From positions 1-37,079 of the IMG/VR virus record IMGVR_UViG_3300032087_002697: 37,079 nucleotides of DNA. One strand, written 5' to 3'. The notes under the pieces are model-generated. The model had not been told where the DNA came from, searched no databases, and saw only the letters and a list, made by a program, of their open reading frames with translations. This document shows positions 20,457 to 27,773 of this stretch, in pieces. Origin of the DNA: a virus. Made by a program: the position numbers and the translations under genes. Each line of letters begins with the position of its first letter. The stretch's first letter is position 1.

Positions 20457-20485
20457 ATTATAACCACATGGCTAGTGGTTGTCAA
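20457..20485 (-). promoter_or_regulatory. consensus promoter of groEL with symmetrical spacer
   Basis: TTGACA (20485-20480), 17-nt spacer, TATAAT (20462-20457). The spacer carries the inverted repeat AACCAC-tagccat-GTGGTT, which places a potential operator between the -35 and -10 boxes. Confidence 0.85.
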
Positions 20486-20489
20486 GTTT

Positions 20490-22175
20490 TTATTTTACAT
20501 CAGAGATTTCTTTCGTTCTCGTCTCGATGTTGTCTGCCGCTTTAATGGCGGTTGAAGCCTTGTTATCGTCTGCCAGACCATTTGCAAAATATTCATTTAA
20601 ATTATCTGTCAGGCTCTTCAAAGAACTGAAAATAGAGTAAATATTCTCGTCCAGAACACTCTGACAATTCTTTAGAACGTTCTCGATGTGACTAGAACCA
20701 ATATTGATCTCGCCTAGATAGCGAACATTCACCAAGCCGTCTGAAGTGGACTCTTCCCGGTTAAGCTCAAACTGTTGGGTCTTGAGATAACCACGGGTAT
20801 ACTTGAGTGCTCGTCGCTTTGTTTCTTCATCTTGCGAGTTGTACCAGTCTCTTGATCGCGCAGCAAGTGCTTTAACATTTGCAATGGCTGCTTTGTCCTT
20901 CTTTTTGCCAGATGGCACAGCAGGGAAGATGCCTCGATCCTCTAGATCAGCGATACCTGTTCCCTTACGGGCGTTAATCTCAGCTTGCTGGCCTACAATT
21001 GAAAGATACGCATCATTAATTGCCTTTAGTGCCGAAGCAATCTCTGCATTTGAAACTCTTCCAGTCTCAGGGTCCGTGATTAGTGGCGTAATCATTTCCT
21101 TGTTCGCTCTAGACGTTCGGTTGATAGCTCCAGCACCAGTGACGCCGAGTGAACCTTCAGTTTGATAGCCGATAAGTGGGCTGTCAACAATATTCTTAAT
21201 CTGGAAGTCTTTTAGACCCGAGTCTTGCCATGCCTCTGATGTGCTTAGAATCTTTCGCATCGCTTGATCAATTTGATCACTAGTGAATGAAACAGGCTCC
21301 TCAAGGTCTTCGACATTGGTAATTAATTGTAGCTCGCCGTTATCATCCTCAATCAAAGGCAGAATAATATTAGCAGCAGTGTGGGCGCGGTTTGCACCTG
21401 CGATAATGTTAGCAACATTATCTAGTGTAAAGTCAAACTCGAAGAACTTAATACCACCTTCTTGCTGACCGGGCTGACCTGCAAGGGACTTTGTACAAAC
21501 AACATATCGCATGCCTGCACCGTCAGGGTGGGAGAACTTAGGATCTACCAAGTCACGAACCAAGTCGGTAAAACTACCACCAACAGCAACAGTTTTCTCA
21601 GCGTATAGCTTAAGACTGATAGGAATGTTGTCACCAGTCTTAAAGTCTGCAATTGTACCAGTGTTAGCTTTAATTTGTGAACCACCAAGCAAAGTGGCCA
21701 AGAAAGCTTCAAAAGTGAAACCTGCTGAAGCAGCATTAAAGTTTGTGATGATTCGTGTTAGTGTTTTATAGAAAACCAAGAACGATAGTGTCTTACTAAT
21801 CATCTCTGTGGTCTTCTCTGACTCTATCTGATTAAAGCCACTCTCGTAAAAAGAGTCTAGAGCCTTAATTTTAGCAGCGAGGTCACCACCGGGAGCGATA
21901 TTATTCAAGTAATTCTCTAGGAGTGCTCGCTGCTCTCCGGTTACCTCTGTGCCCTCGTCAGTCTCAAGCTTGTTCCATCCAAGTTCTGTAAGTGGGATCT
22001 CTGGAATACCAGAGTGATTAATCGAGATTGACTGCTGCATCCTCTCGTTGATTGGGGTTCTGAGGTCTTGCGACTCGCTCATAACCTCACGGACAACCTC
22101 GGAAAGCACCTTTAGTGCGTCACTTTTGCCGTTGTCAAAATGATTTTCAATTAATAGATCCCAATTTACGCTCAT
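20490..22175 (-). CDS. conserved phage protein with possible nuclease-like core (561 aa)
   Basis: 561 residues, starting MSVNWDLLIENHFDNGK. Residues about 165-200 contain GFTFEAFLATLLGG, then TIADFKTGDNIPISLKLY. The arrangement E...D-x9-xLK in a predicted alpha-beta core is like the PD-(D/E)XK nuclease fold, with Ser in the usual Glu position of ExK. I recognise related 'GFxFExFLAxLLGG' proteins in marine phages, where they have no assigned role. The C-terminal half is helical and basic in places (SGKKKDKAAIANVKALAARS). It lies between endolysin and the groEL promoter. Virion protein or nuclease; undetermined. Confidence 0.65.
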   Translation of the reverse strand: MSVNWDLLIENHFDNGKSDALKVLSEVVREVMSESQDLRTPINERMQQSISINHSGIPEIPLTELGWNKLETDEGTEVTGEQRALLENYLNNIAPGGDLAAKIKALDSFYESGFNQIESEKTTEMISKTLSFLVFYKTLTRIITNFNAASAGFTFEAFLATLLGGSQIKANTGTIADFKTGDNIPISLKLYAEKTVAVGGSFTDLVRDLVDPKFSHPDGAGMRYVVCTKSLAGQPGQQEGGIKFFEFDFTLDNVANIIAGANRAHTAANIILPLIEDDNGELQLITNVEDLEEPVSFTSDQIDQAMRKILSTSEAWQDSGLKDFQIKNIVDSPLIGYQTEGSLGVTGAGAINRTSRANKEMITPLITDPETGRVSNAEIASALKAINDAYLSIVGQQAEINARKGTGIADLEDRGIFPAVPSGKKKDKAAIANVKALAARSRDWYNSQDEETKRRALKYTRGYLKTQQFELNREESTSDGLVNVRYLGEINIGSSHIENVLKNCQSVLDENIYSIFSSLKSLTDNLNEYFANGLADDNKASTAIKAADNIETRTKEISDVK

Positions 22176-22200
22176 GATGTGAGACTCCTTTATTGTATAA

Positions 22201-23076
22201 TTAGTCTGCTTTTACTTCATTTAACAATTTTACAAGGTCTAATCCTGCACAATCAATCTTTCTGTTTGTAACATTGTAATGATTGACAAAACCTTCAAAC
22301 TTTCCACTGCTTACATCACGGTTTTCACCTGTATCTAGCTCACCATTCTTTAGCGGAGCCTCAAGAGGAATACCACACGCATTCGATACGGCCTCCCACA
22401 AGGCCTTTAGGGCCTCGATTTGGACCGGATAGAAGCCTAGATGTGGGTCTAGAGTCCGTCCATGGACAACAGCATCAGTAACAACTGGACGCGGCCCAAA
22501 ACGCTTTGTATACCAGTCTTGATACTTTGTATAGTATGCGTTACTAATTTCGACTCCAATACTCTTATGGTTGACAGTACGATCACTCGCGTGCCAACAA
22601 GCATGCTGTAAGTCGGCTAATTGATAAATTGTGCCGTCGTTATCAATACAAAAATGCACACTAACCTTTCGCTTATTAAGGACTGATACACAAGACTTTG
22701 AACTAAGGCAGACATCCCAATGATTTACAAACATTGTAATATCTCTCGGTGGCTTGCCGCTATAGCTAGAATATGTATTACTATTGAGCTTTAAGCCACC
22801 GGGCTCGCCCCAAGTAATAACCTTGTCCCACTTAATTGGAAAATAATTGCCGTTGTATACAATGTGTTCTCCATTAGGCTCATAGTCGTCAATGGTCGCC
22901 TCACGATGTGCGAAGATGCGACGAAAAGTAGCCGGACCTACAAGGCCATCGGCCCCAATACCCATTGACTTTTGAAACAGTTTAACTTTCTCTTGTAACT
23001 CAGGACCAAAATCATCTGCGTCAAACCAAGATGGATCCCAGCCGTACTTCTCTGAGGTTTGTTTATTATAAGACAT
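22201..23076 (-). CDS. endolysin: N-acetylmuramoyl-L-alanine amidase with peptidoglycan-binding domain
   Basis: 291 residues. The N-terminus (about 10-55: ELQEKVKLFQKSMGIGADGL, VGPATFRRIF) is a peptidoglycan-binding domain 1. The rest is an Amidase_2 (T7-lysozyme-like) domain: FVNHWD, VHFCIDNDGTIYQLADL, HACWHAS, GVEISNAYY and a C-terminal FVNHYNVTNRKIDCAGL supplying zinc/catalytic positions. It cleaves the bond between muramic acid and L-alanine for host lysis. No signal peptide is seen, so a holin is presumably needed; none is identified here. AGGAG precedes the ATG. Confidence 0.9.
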   Translation of the reverse strand: MSYNKQTSEKYGWDPSWFDADDFGPELQEKVKLFQKSMGIGADGLVGPATFRRIFAHREATIDDYEPNGEHIVYNGNYFPIKWDKVITWGEPGGLKLNSNTYSSYSGKPPRDITMFVNHWDVCLSSKSCVSVLNKRKVSVHFCIDNDGTIYQLADLQHACWHASDRTVNHKSIGVEISNAYYTKYQDWYTKRFGPRPVVTDAVVHGRTLDPHLGFYPVQIEALKALWEAVSNACGIPLEAPLKNGELDTGENRDVSSGKFEGFVNHYNVTNRKIDCAGLDLVKLLNEVKAD

Positions 23077-23084
23077 TTTATCTC

Positions 23085-23753
23085 CTATACAATAATGTCT
23101 GCGAATCCGTACTCAACAGCTTCTTCTGCTGTGAGATAAATATTAATCTTCTTCTTTAGAAGGGTTCGCAATTTACGCTCAGTTAAATTAGTCTCTTCGC
23201 AGATAGCCTTAATATAGGATTCTTGAATTGCTTTAACTTCTTTCATTTCATTGTCCAACTGGTGCATAGGCCCCACTGAACCTCCAATAACGGAGTGAAT
23301 CATGACTCGGCAATGCTTTCCAATCTTACGCTTACCTTTTGTGCCAGCAGCAAGGAGTAACGTTCCGGCTGACATAACCTTGCCTAGACCGAAGGTTTCA
23401 ACATCAACATCTTGCCTAACCCACCGGATCGCATCATACATGGCGAACATGTCATCTGCGTTACCACCATTGGTCGAAATAACAATCTCAATCGGTCGAA
23501 TGACTTCTTTTAATTCTTCGCACTCCGGGTTATCTGGTTCCGCTGGCTCAAGCACTGAGGCATTACTCTTAAGATACCAAAGAGCAGAAACGACGTCTTT
23601 ACTAATTTCTTCGTCAATATCACCCATAACTGTCATAGTACGCAATTCTTGCTCTTGTGCTGCCTGAGGCATAAACATGATCTTTGATAATGCGTCTTGT
23701 TCTTCGCTACTGGCCTCTTTTGGCTTTTCGTCTTCTAGTTTCTTAGGCATCAT
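23085..23753 (-). CDS. ClpP-like serine protease (S14)
   Basis: 222 residues. After an acidic N-terminal extension (1-35) come the ClpP landmarks TVMGDIDEEI, IVISTNGGNADDMFAMYDAI, GLGKVMSAGTLLLAAG (nucleophile S128), VMIHSVIGGSVG (H153) and LTAEEAVEYGFADII. At the position of the usual catalytic Asp (E/R-D before RFLSA in bacterial ClpP) this protein has Asn (KIN-IYLTA, N204), so catalysis may be altered. ClpP/SppA-like enzymes act as head-maturation proteases in several phages. That makes this the best candidate in the window to process leader-bearing proteins, but it could equally be an accessory ClpP. Confidence 0.85.
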   Translation of the reverse strand: MMPKKLEDEKPKEASSEEQDALSKIMFMPQAAQEQELRTMTVMGDIDEEISKDVVSALWYLKSNASVLEPAEPDNPECEELKEVIRPIEIVISTNGGNADDMFAMYDAIRWVRQDVDVETFGLGKVMSAGTLLLAAGTKGKRKIGKHCRVMIHSVIGGSVGPMHQLDNEMKEVKAIQESYIKAICEETNLTERKLRTLLKKKINIYLTAEEAVEYGFADIIV

Positions 23754-24145
23754 TTCTCCATGTGTCCTTTCTTGTATATCTTATTTAGAACATCCATTCC
23801 CGTAGCCCAATCCACATAGCGAGGAAAACCACGGAACCGTTCTGGATATGCAGCCAACAAGCTGCTAATCGCTGCGTTCTTCCACTTATCAAAATTAAAA
23901 TCGTCCACGTTCTTGGTTGTCTTGATTAGGTTTTCAGTCATACCCAAGTCTTTCATTGTGTTATATTTAATTGTCTGGATATATGCAATTGATTCTGCTG
24001 AAGTGGCCAGCATAACCAAGGCGTGCTTCTCGGCTTCTCGGATGTATAACCCGATCTGACCTAAGTCTATTATGGAAGATACTATTCGATATACTGTAGC
24101 CCCGATCACGAAACCCATCAACATCGAACCATAATGTATTTCCAT
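23750..24145 (-). CDS. conserved phage membrane protein (131 aa)
   Basis: 131 residues from the ATG at 24145. One N-terminal transmembrane helix (MLMGFVIGATVYRIVSSII) is followed by a helical cytoplasmic part (REAEKHALVMLATSAESIAY) and a conserved C-terminus (AAYPERFRGFPRYVDW, MDVLNKIYKKGH). I recognise the family from marine T4-like phages; function unknown. A start 27 nt further upstream is possible but lies in the terminator tail. It overlaps the ClpP-like gene by 4 nt. Confidence 0.75.
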   Translation of the reverse strand: MEIHYGSMLMGFVIGATVYRIVSSIIDLGQIGLYIREAEKHALVMLATSAESIAYIQTIKYNTMKDLGMTENLIKTTKNVDDFNFDKWKNAAISSLLAAYPERFRGFPRYVDWATGMDVLNKIYKKGHMEK

Positions 24146-24155
24146 ATTACACCCA

Positions 24156-24198
24156 CATAAAAAATAAGCCACGGCGCTGATTGTCCGTGGCTTATTTG
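24156..24198 (-). terminator. strong rho-independent terminator
   Basis: A 13-bp perfect stem (AAATAAGCCACGG, 24197-24185, with 24174-24162) around a 10-nt loop, ending in TTATTTTTT on the minus strand. It terminates the gene of the acidic protein 17 nt after its stop codon. Confidence 0.95.
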
Positions 24199-24214
24199 CG
24201 TTTAATTTAGTTTA

Positions 24215-25081
24215 TCACTTCTTTGCGCGGAGGCGAGCGATAATTGCGTCAGCCACAGAGTCAACAATTTCGTTTCTCTTGCTCTCGGCCTTCTTGCTTT
24301 CATTCATGGCTTGGAGCCTCTTCATGACGCGGGTCATTGTCTCGTTAACAATTTCCTCTTCATCAAGAAGATCGACCTCATCGAGAACTTCGCCCTCGTC
24401 GTCGTCCATGGCGTCCATAGGCTTGTCCATATCGCCCATGTCACCCATATCGTCCATGTCACCCATGTCACCCATGTCGGCATCGGCACCATCCAGAGAA
24501 ACCTCACCCTCGACTCCGAGAGCGTCTAGAAGTGCTTGAGCGGCCTTTTGTGCAGCTTGCTCTAAGCGATCAGTAAGTTCGGCGTCCATGTCAGTGACAG
24601 GATCCGCGTCTTCATTGTCTTCGTGAGCAGCTTCTTCAATCTCTGCGTCAGGGTCGTGAGCACCTTCTTCCATTTCATGAGCAGCCTCTCCCATGTGGGC
24701 GTCCTCACCCATATGACCTTCTTCGTGGCCCTCTTCCATCTCGTCCTCTTCGAGGCCTAGCTTATCCTGTGCGGCACTACCAAGCTTGCTGCCCATCATG
24801 GCTCCGGGGATTCCACCGCCTGCCATGGCACCTAGTGCGCCTCCGGCGATTTTACCCATCATGCCCTCTTCCATGTCCTCATGGCGGCCTTCGCCCATCT
24901 TGTCGTGGCGACCTTCTTCCATTTCTTCCTCGCGCATACGGCCTTCTTTGTGGCGACCTTCTTCCATGTCGTCTTCTTGCATGTATGCTTCGTTAACAAA
25001 TTTATCAGCCAACCCACCAAGGTTTGCGAATTTCATGAATTGACGCACGGTGGACTCATTTAAAAGTGGTTTCTTACTCAT
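24215..25081 (-). CDS. acidic low-complexity protein, candidate prohead core/scaffold-type protein (288 aa)
   Basis: 288 very acidic residues. The start MSKKPLLNESTVRQFMKFAN, followed by LGGLADKFVNEAYMQE, has LNE and VNE junctions and is familiar from structural-gene regions of marine phages. Residues about 35-75 repeat MEEGRHxxxMxEG units. A Gly/Ala-rich hydrophobic stretch (about 74-105) follows, then EEGHMGED-type repeats. Residues about 185-220 hold DMGDMDDMGDMGDMD-type repeats. The C-terminal 60 residues are amphipathic helix (MTRVMKRLQAMNES, VADAIIARLRAKK). It has its own terminator. An acidic, helical, repetitive protein fits a head core component, but no domain proves it. Confidence 0.65.
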   Translation of the reverse strand: MSKKPLLNESTVRQFMKFANLGGLADKFVNEAYMQEDDMEEGRHKEGRMREEEMEEGRHDKMGEGRHEDMEEGMMGKIAGGALGAMAGGGIPGAMMGSKLGSAAQDKLGLEEDEMEEGHEEGHMGEDAHMGEAAHEMEEGAHDPDAEIEEAAHEDNEDADPVTDMDAELTDRLEQAAQKAAQALLDALGVEGEVSLDGADADMGDMGDMDDMGDMGDMDKPMDAMDDDEGEVLDEVDLLDEEEIVNETMTRVMKRLQAMNESKKAESKRNEIVDSVADAIIARLRAKK

Positions 25082-25141
25082 CTAAAAATCTCCTATAGCG
25101 AGTTGCTATAATAAATAGTATTCCTTAAAAAGAAAAGCACA

Positions 25142-25483
25142 TTAAAAGATTGAATCTTCGCTTTCCAAGATATCAAAAATGTTTTCGATATCATCTTCAT
25201 CTAGTAACAGCTTTTCAACTGTTTCTTTTCCAACTGTAATTAGTTCCCTAGATTCTTTATTCCTTTTTTTGTCCGCAGCCTTCTTAGACTTGCTAGATTT
25301 TAGCTTATCAATGAAATTAAGCATGTCTGGGTCTTGTGATAAATATCCAGTTAGAATACCACGGAAAAACTTTGCTTGTGTTAGTCCATCGTGGGCCAAT
25401 CTAATTTTTAAGTCGGCATATCTTTTATCAGAATCATAAAAGATAACTTTCTTTTTCATTGTGCCGTATTCTGGATCTTTCAT
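25142..25483 (-). CDS. conserved phage protein, ribbon-helix-helix-like (113 aa)
   Basis: 113 residues. The first half (KKKVIFYDSDKRYADLKIRL, then HDGLTQAKFFRGILTGYLSQ) resembles marine-phage proteins with 'LxIRLxxDGLTQxKFFRxxLxGYL', which look like ribbon-helix-helix DNA-binding modules. A Lys-rich linker (KSSKSKKAADKKRNKES) leads to an acidic C-terminal tail (LLDEDDIENIFDILESEDS). The acidic tail could mimic or contact other proteins. No function is established. Confidence 0.7.
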   Translation of the reverse strand: MKDPEYGTMKKKVIFYDSDKRYADLKIRLAHDGLTQAKFFRGILTGYLSQDPDMLNFIDKLKSSKSKKAADKKRNKESRELITVGKETVEKLLLDEDDIENIFDILESEDSIF

Positions 25484-25484
25484 A

Positions 25485-25679
25485 TTATAGTTTTTCTACT
25501 TGCTCTGGTACAAGACTTGGAGGAATCTCAAAAGGGTCCATACTATCTAGTTCTTCTTTAATTTTGTTGAGCATGATCATATAATGGGCTCTAGTCCAGC
25601 CATCATTTCGCCAGCTATTCACTTCCATCTTCCAATTGCGGATTTCATGCAAAATATCATTTAAACTTGGTCGATTCAT
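25485..25679 (-). CDS. small hypothetical protein (64 aa)
   Basis: 64 residues, MNRPSLNDILHEIRNWKMEV at the start, helical, ending PSLVPEQVEKL. Its ATG overlaps the stop of the IMPDH-like gene (TGATG) with AGGAG upstream, so it is translationally coupled. No family recognised. Confidence 0.65.
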   Translation of the reverse strand: MNRPSLNDILHEIRNWKMEVNSWRNDGWTRAHYMIMLNKIKEELDSMDPFEIPPSLVPEQVEKL

Positions 25680-26689
25680 CAGATTCTCCTAATATGAGTT
25701 GAACTCTCTACTTGTCCCGATTGCGTTTGTTGAATAAAGGTTGCCCGAGACTGAAGTGATTCAACACAGCTAGCACCAGAATAAGAGATACCGCTTTTAA
25801 TACCTGTTCGCAACTCTGACAAAACATCTGACACTGGCCCCTTTAGTGGCACGGTATGTGACACGCCTTCGATTGATGAAACTCTGTTACGCCAGTTTCG
25901 CTGTGCTTCTTTACTTGCCATACCTCGGTAAATCTTTTCGCGTCCGTTCGTTGTATTAATTACTCGACCGGGAGTTTCATCTGTCCCTGCCAAGAGCGAT
26001 CCCAGCATTACAAAGTCTGCGCCTGCGGCTAGTGCCTTTACAATGTCTCCACTAGTTCGGATGCCGCCATCTGCGACAAGAACTGCGTCCCTATCTGAAC
26101 TGGCACAGTCCATAATCGACTGTAGAGTCGGCATACCATGTCCTGTCTGGATTCGAGTGGAGCAAATAGACCCTCCTCCAATACCAACGCGGATAGAATC
26201 GGCTCCCCAATCTGCAAGATCGTTAAATGCTTCTAGTGTCGCGACATTGCCAGCCATGATATGAACATCTTTACCGAGAGATGAGCGTAGGGATTGTAGA
26301 GCAGTCTTTACTTTTAGATGGTGCCCGTGAGCTACATCAATGCAAAGAAAACTAACTCCCATTCTGACCAGAGCGGTGGCGCGCTCTAAACAGTCCTCGC
26401 CTACGCCAATCGCTGCTCCGACAAATTCACCACGACTAATAACTTCCATGACGGCCCGAACTTGATCTTCGATAGAATTATATCTGTGAATAATTCCAAC
26501 TCCACCGGCAAAACTCATCGCTTGGGCCATGTTGATGCCTGTAACGGTATCCATGGGGCTAGAAATAATTGGCAGACTGAAATCGCCAACATTCTTTAGG
26601 TTTTGCTTAATTACGATGTCTTTCCGAGTCATAACTTCTGAATACTTAGGCACCAAAAGCACATCGTCGAAACTCAGTGAGTTTTTCAT
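25679..26689 (-). CDS. IMP dehydrogenase / GMP reductase family enzyme without CBS domains
   Basis: 336 residues forming a single TIM barrel: LSFDDVLLVPKYSEV, SSPMDTVTG, MAGNVAT, the catalytic loop RVGIGGGSICSTR (C176), VLVADGGIRTSGDIVKALAA, FVMLGSLLAGTDETPG, YRGMASKEAQ. Bacterial IMPDH carries two CBS domains inside the barrel; here the chain runs straight through. This is the layout of GMP reductase and of phage IMPDH-like enzymes. It either makes XMP from IMP or deaminates GMP, so purine balance is the likely target. GMPR versus IMPDH is not settled by sequence. It overlaps the next gene by 4 nt. Confidence 0.9.
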   Translation of the reverse strand: MKNSLSFDDVLLVPKYSEVMTRKDIVIKQNLKNVGDFSLPIISSPMDTVTGINMAQAMSFAGGVGIIHRYNSIEDQVRAVMEVISRGEFVGAAIGVGEDCLERATALVRMGVSFLCIDVAHGHHLKVKTALQSLRSSLGKDVHIMAGNVATLEAFNDLADWGADSIRVGIGGGSICSTRIQTGHGMPTLQSIMDCASSDRDAVLVADGGIRTSGDIVKALAAGADFVMLGSLLAGTDETPGRVINTTNGREKIYRGMASKEAQRNWRNRVSSIEGVSHTVPLKGPVSDVLSELRTGIKSGISYSGASCVESLQSRATFIQQTQSGQVESSTHIRRI

Positions 26690-26964
26690 TCTTCGTAAGC
26701 TCCATACTTTTCTTCAAGATGCTTTGCAAATTCTTCAGTGATCTTCTTAGCTTTACCCCAACATTCTGGGCAATACAGTCGAACTACCTCTTCTTCGCCG
26801 TGAACCACAACACTCCAAGTCATGGCCATCTCTTTATCTGTCTTGTCATAAGGTTTATCACAAGTTAGACACTCAGTCGGCAATTTATTAAACAAAGCTA
26901 CTTGTTCTTCCACTTCTTGAGCGCCCTTGTTCTTAGCCATCGCTCGTCGTTGCTTTCTATTCAT
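26686..26964 (-). CDS. conserved phage zinc-binding protein (92 aa)
   Basis: 92 residues from the ATG at 26964 (GGAG 7-8 nt upstream, within the end of the dUTPase gene). Basic start MNRKQRRAMAKN, then ECLTCDKPYDK and LYCPECWGKAKK, forming a four-Cys zinc site with EMAMTWSVVV between. I recognise the family from cyanophages and related phages; its function is unknown. Confidence 0.8.
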   Translation of the reverse strand: MNRKQRRAMAKNKGAQEVEEQVALFNKLPTECLTCDKPYDKTDKEMAMTWSVVVHGEEEVVRLYCPECWGKAKKITEEFAKHLEEKYGAYEE

Positions 26965-26966
26965 TA

Positions 26967-27428
26967 TCAATCTCCAGTAGATCCAAGAGCACCATCACCG
27001 CGAGCACTAATAGTAATAGGCCACCAGTCATAGATGTTGTCATTAGAAGTCTCCACAAATCTTACGGGTACAACAGGGACTACCACACCTTGTGCAATCT
27101 TATCTCCTGCTCGGACAACTTGCCGCGTAGTTCCGATGTTGTGCAGGTTGACAAAGACTTCTCCATCATACCCTGAGTCTACAACACAAGCTCCAACAAC
27201 AAGTTGCTTCTTTGCAGCGTTTCCACTGCGGTTCATAATTTGCATCATGTAGCCATGTGGAATACCAAACTTCAAGCCAGTGGGCAAAATAACACTTTGT
27301 CCCGGCTCAATCCCGACTGAATGAAGAATATCAGTTGGGTTGTACTTAAGATCCAAGCCAGCATCCGAAGGGTTGGCCCGAACTGGCTTATGGTTGCAGT
27401 GCGGTAGCGCAAAGTATTCTAGCATCAT
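26967..27428 (-). CDS. dut: dUTPase (trimeric)
   Basis: 153 residues with all five dUTPase motifs in order: 1, PSDAGLDLKY; 2, MNRSGNAAKK; 3, VVDSGYDGEVFVNLHN; 4, AGDKIAQGVVVPV; 5, RGDGALGSTG. It hydrolyses dUTP to dUMP and pyrophosphate, keeping uracil out of phage DNA and feeding ThyX (36803 onward) with dUMP. Either of two adjacent ATG codons (27428, 27425) could be the start; both overlap the stop of the upstream gene. Confidence 0.95.
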   Translation of the reverse strand: MMLEYFALPHCNHKPVRANPSDAGLDLKYNPTDILHSVGIEPGQSVILPTGLKFGIPHGYMMQIMNRSGNAAKKQLVVGACVVDSGYDGEVFVNLHNIGTTRQVVRAGDKIAQGVVVPVVPVRFVETSNDNIYDWWPITISARGDGALGSTGD

Positions 27429-27706
27429 GAGCCACCCCGCGCTGCATCTGAAAGGGAGTTAAAGACGTTGACAAATTGGTCGATGTCCATATCCTTCTTC
27501 ATCATTCGATAAGCCTTAACAGTCATCGAAATCTCTTCCTTTGTGAGCCAGCCTTGCTCCTTAAAGTCCTTGCGAAGTTCACGCTTCTGCTCGGCATAAG
27601 GTTCAATAGCATCCTCAATTGCCTTAAGGCTCTTGATGTACTCAATCATTTTCTCCGTCTTTTCATCACGGACTTGTTCTACAATAGCGGTTTCATTACC
27701 GAACAT
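27425..27706 (-). CDS. conserved phage helical protein (93 aa)
   Basis: 93 residues from the ATG at 27706, 6 nt after GGAGG; an upstream TTG in frame would lie on the ribosome-binding site itself. It is helical throughout: VRDEKTEKMIEYIKSLKAIE, YAEQKRELRKDFKEQGWLTK, AYRMMKKDMDIDQFVNVFN. The 'GWLTKEExSxxVKAYRxMKKDxDIxxFV' pattern is conserved in marine phages, without a known role. It is the first gene after the promoter at 27730-27758 and is coupled to dut. Confidence 0.75.
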   Translation of the reverse strand: MFGNETAIVEQVRDEKTEKMIEYIKSLKAIEDAIEPYAEQKRELRKDFKEQGWLTKEEISMTVKAYRMMKKDMDIDQFVNVFNSLSDAARGGS

Positions 27707-27729
27707 TCTAACCTCCAAGTTATGTTTAT

Positions 27730-27758
27730 ATTATATCCCATCAGGGCAAATTTGTCAA
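27730..27758 (-). promoter_or_regulatory. consensus sigma70 promoter, TTGACA-17-TATAAT
   Basis: -35 TTGACA (27758-27753), 17-nt spacer, -10 TATAAT (27735-27730). It drives the operon 27706-25142 (helical protein, dut, zinc protein, IMPDH-like and following genes). Confidence 0.85.
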
Positions 27759-27773
27759 GCACAAAAACAAAAT

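Noticed and set aside
24400-24990. Repeats within the acidic protein gene as a satellite or assembly artefact
   Set aside because: The frame stays open through all repeats and the repeat units encode consistent amphipathic acidic motifs; the protein start and end are normal.
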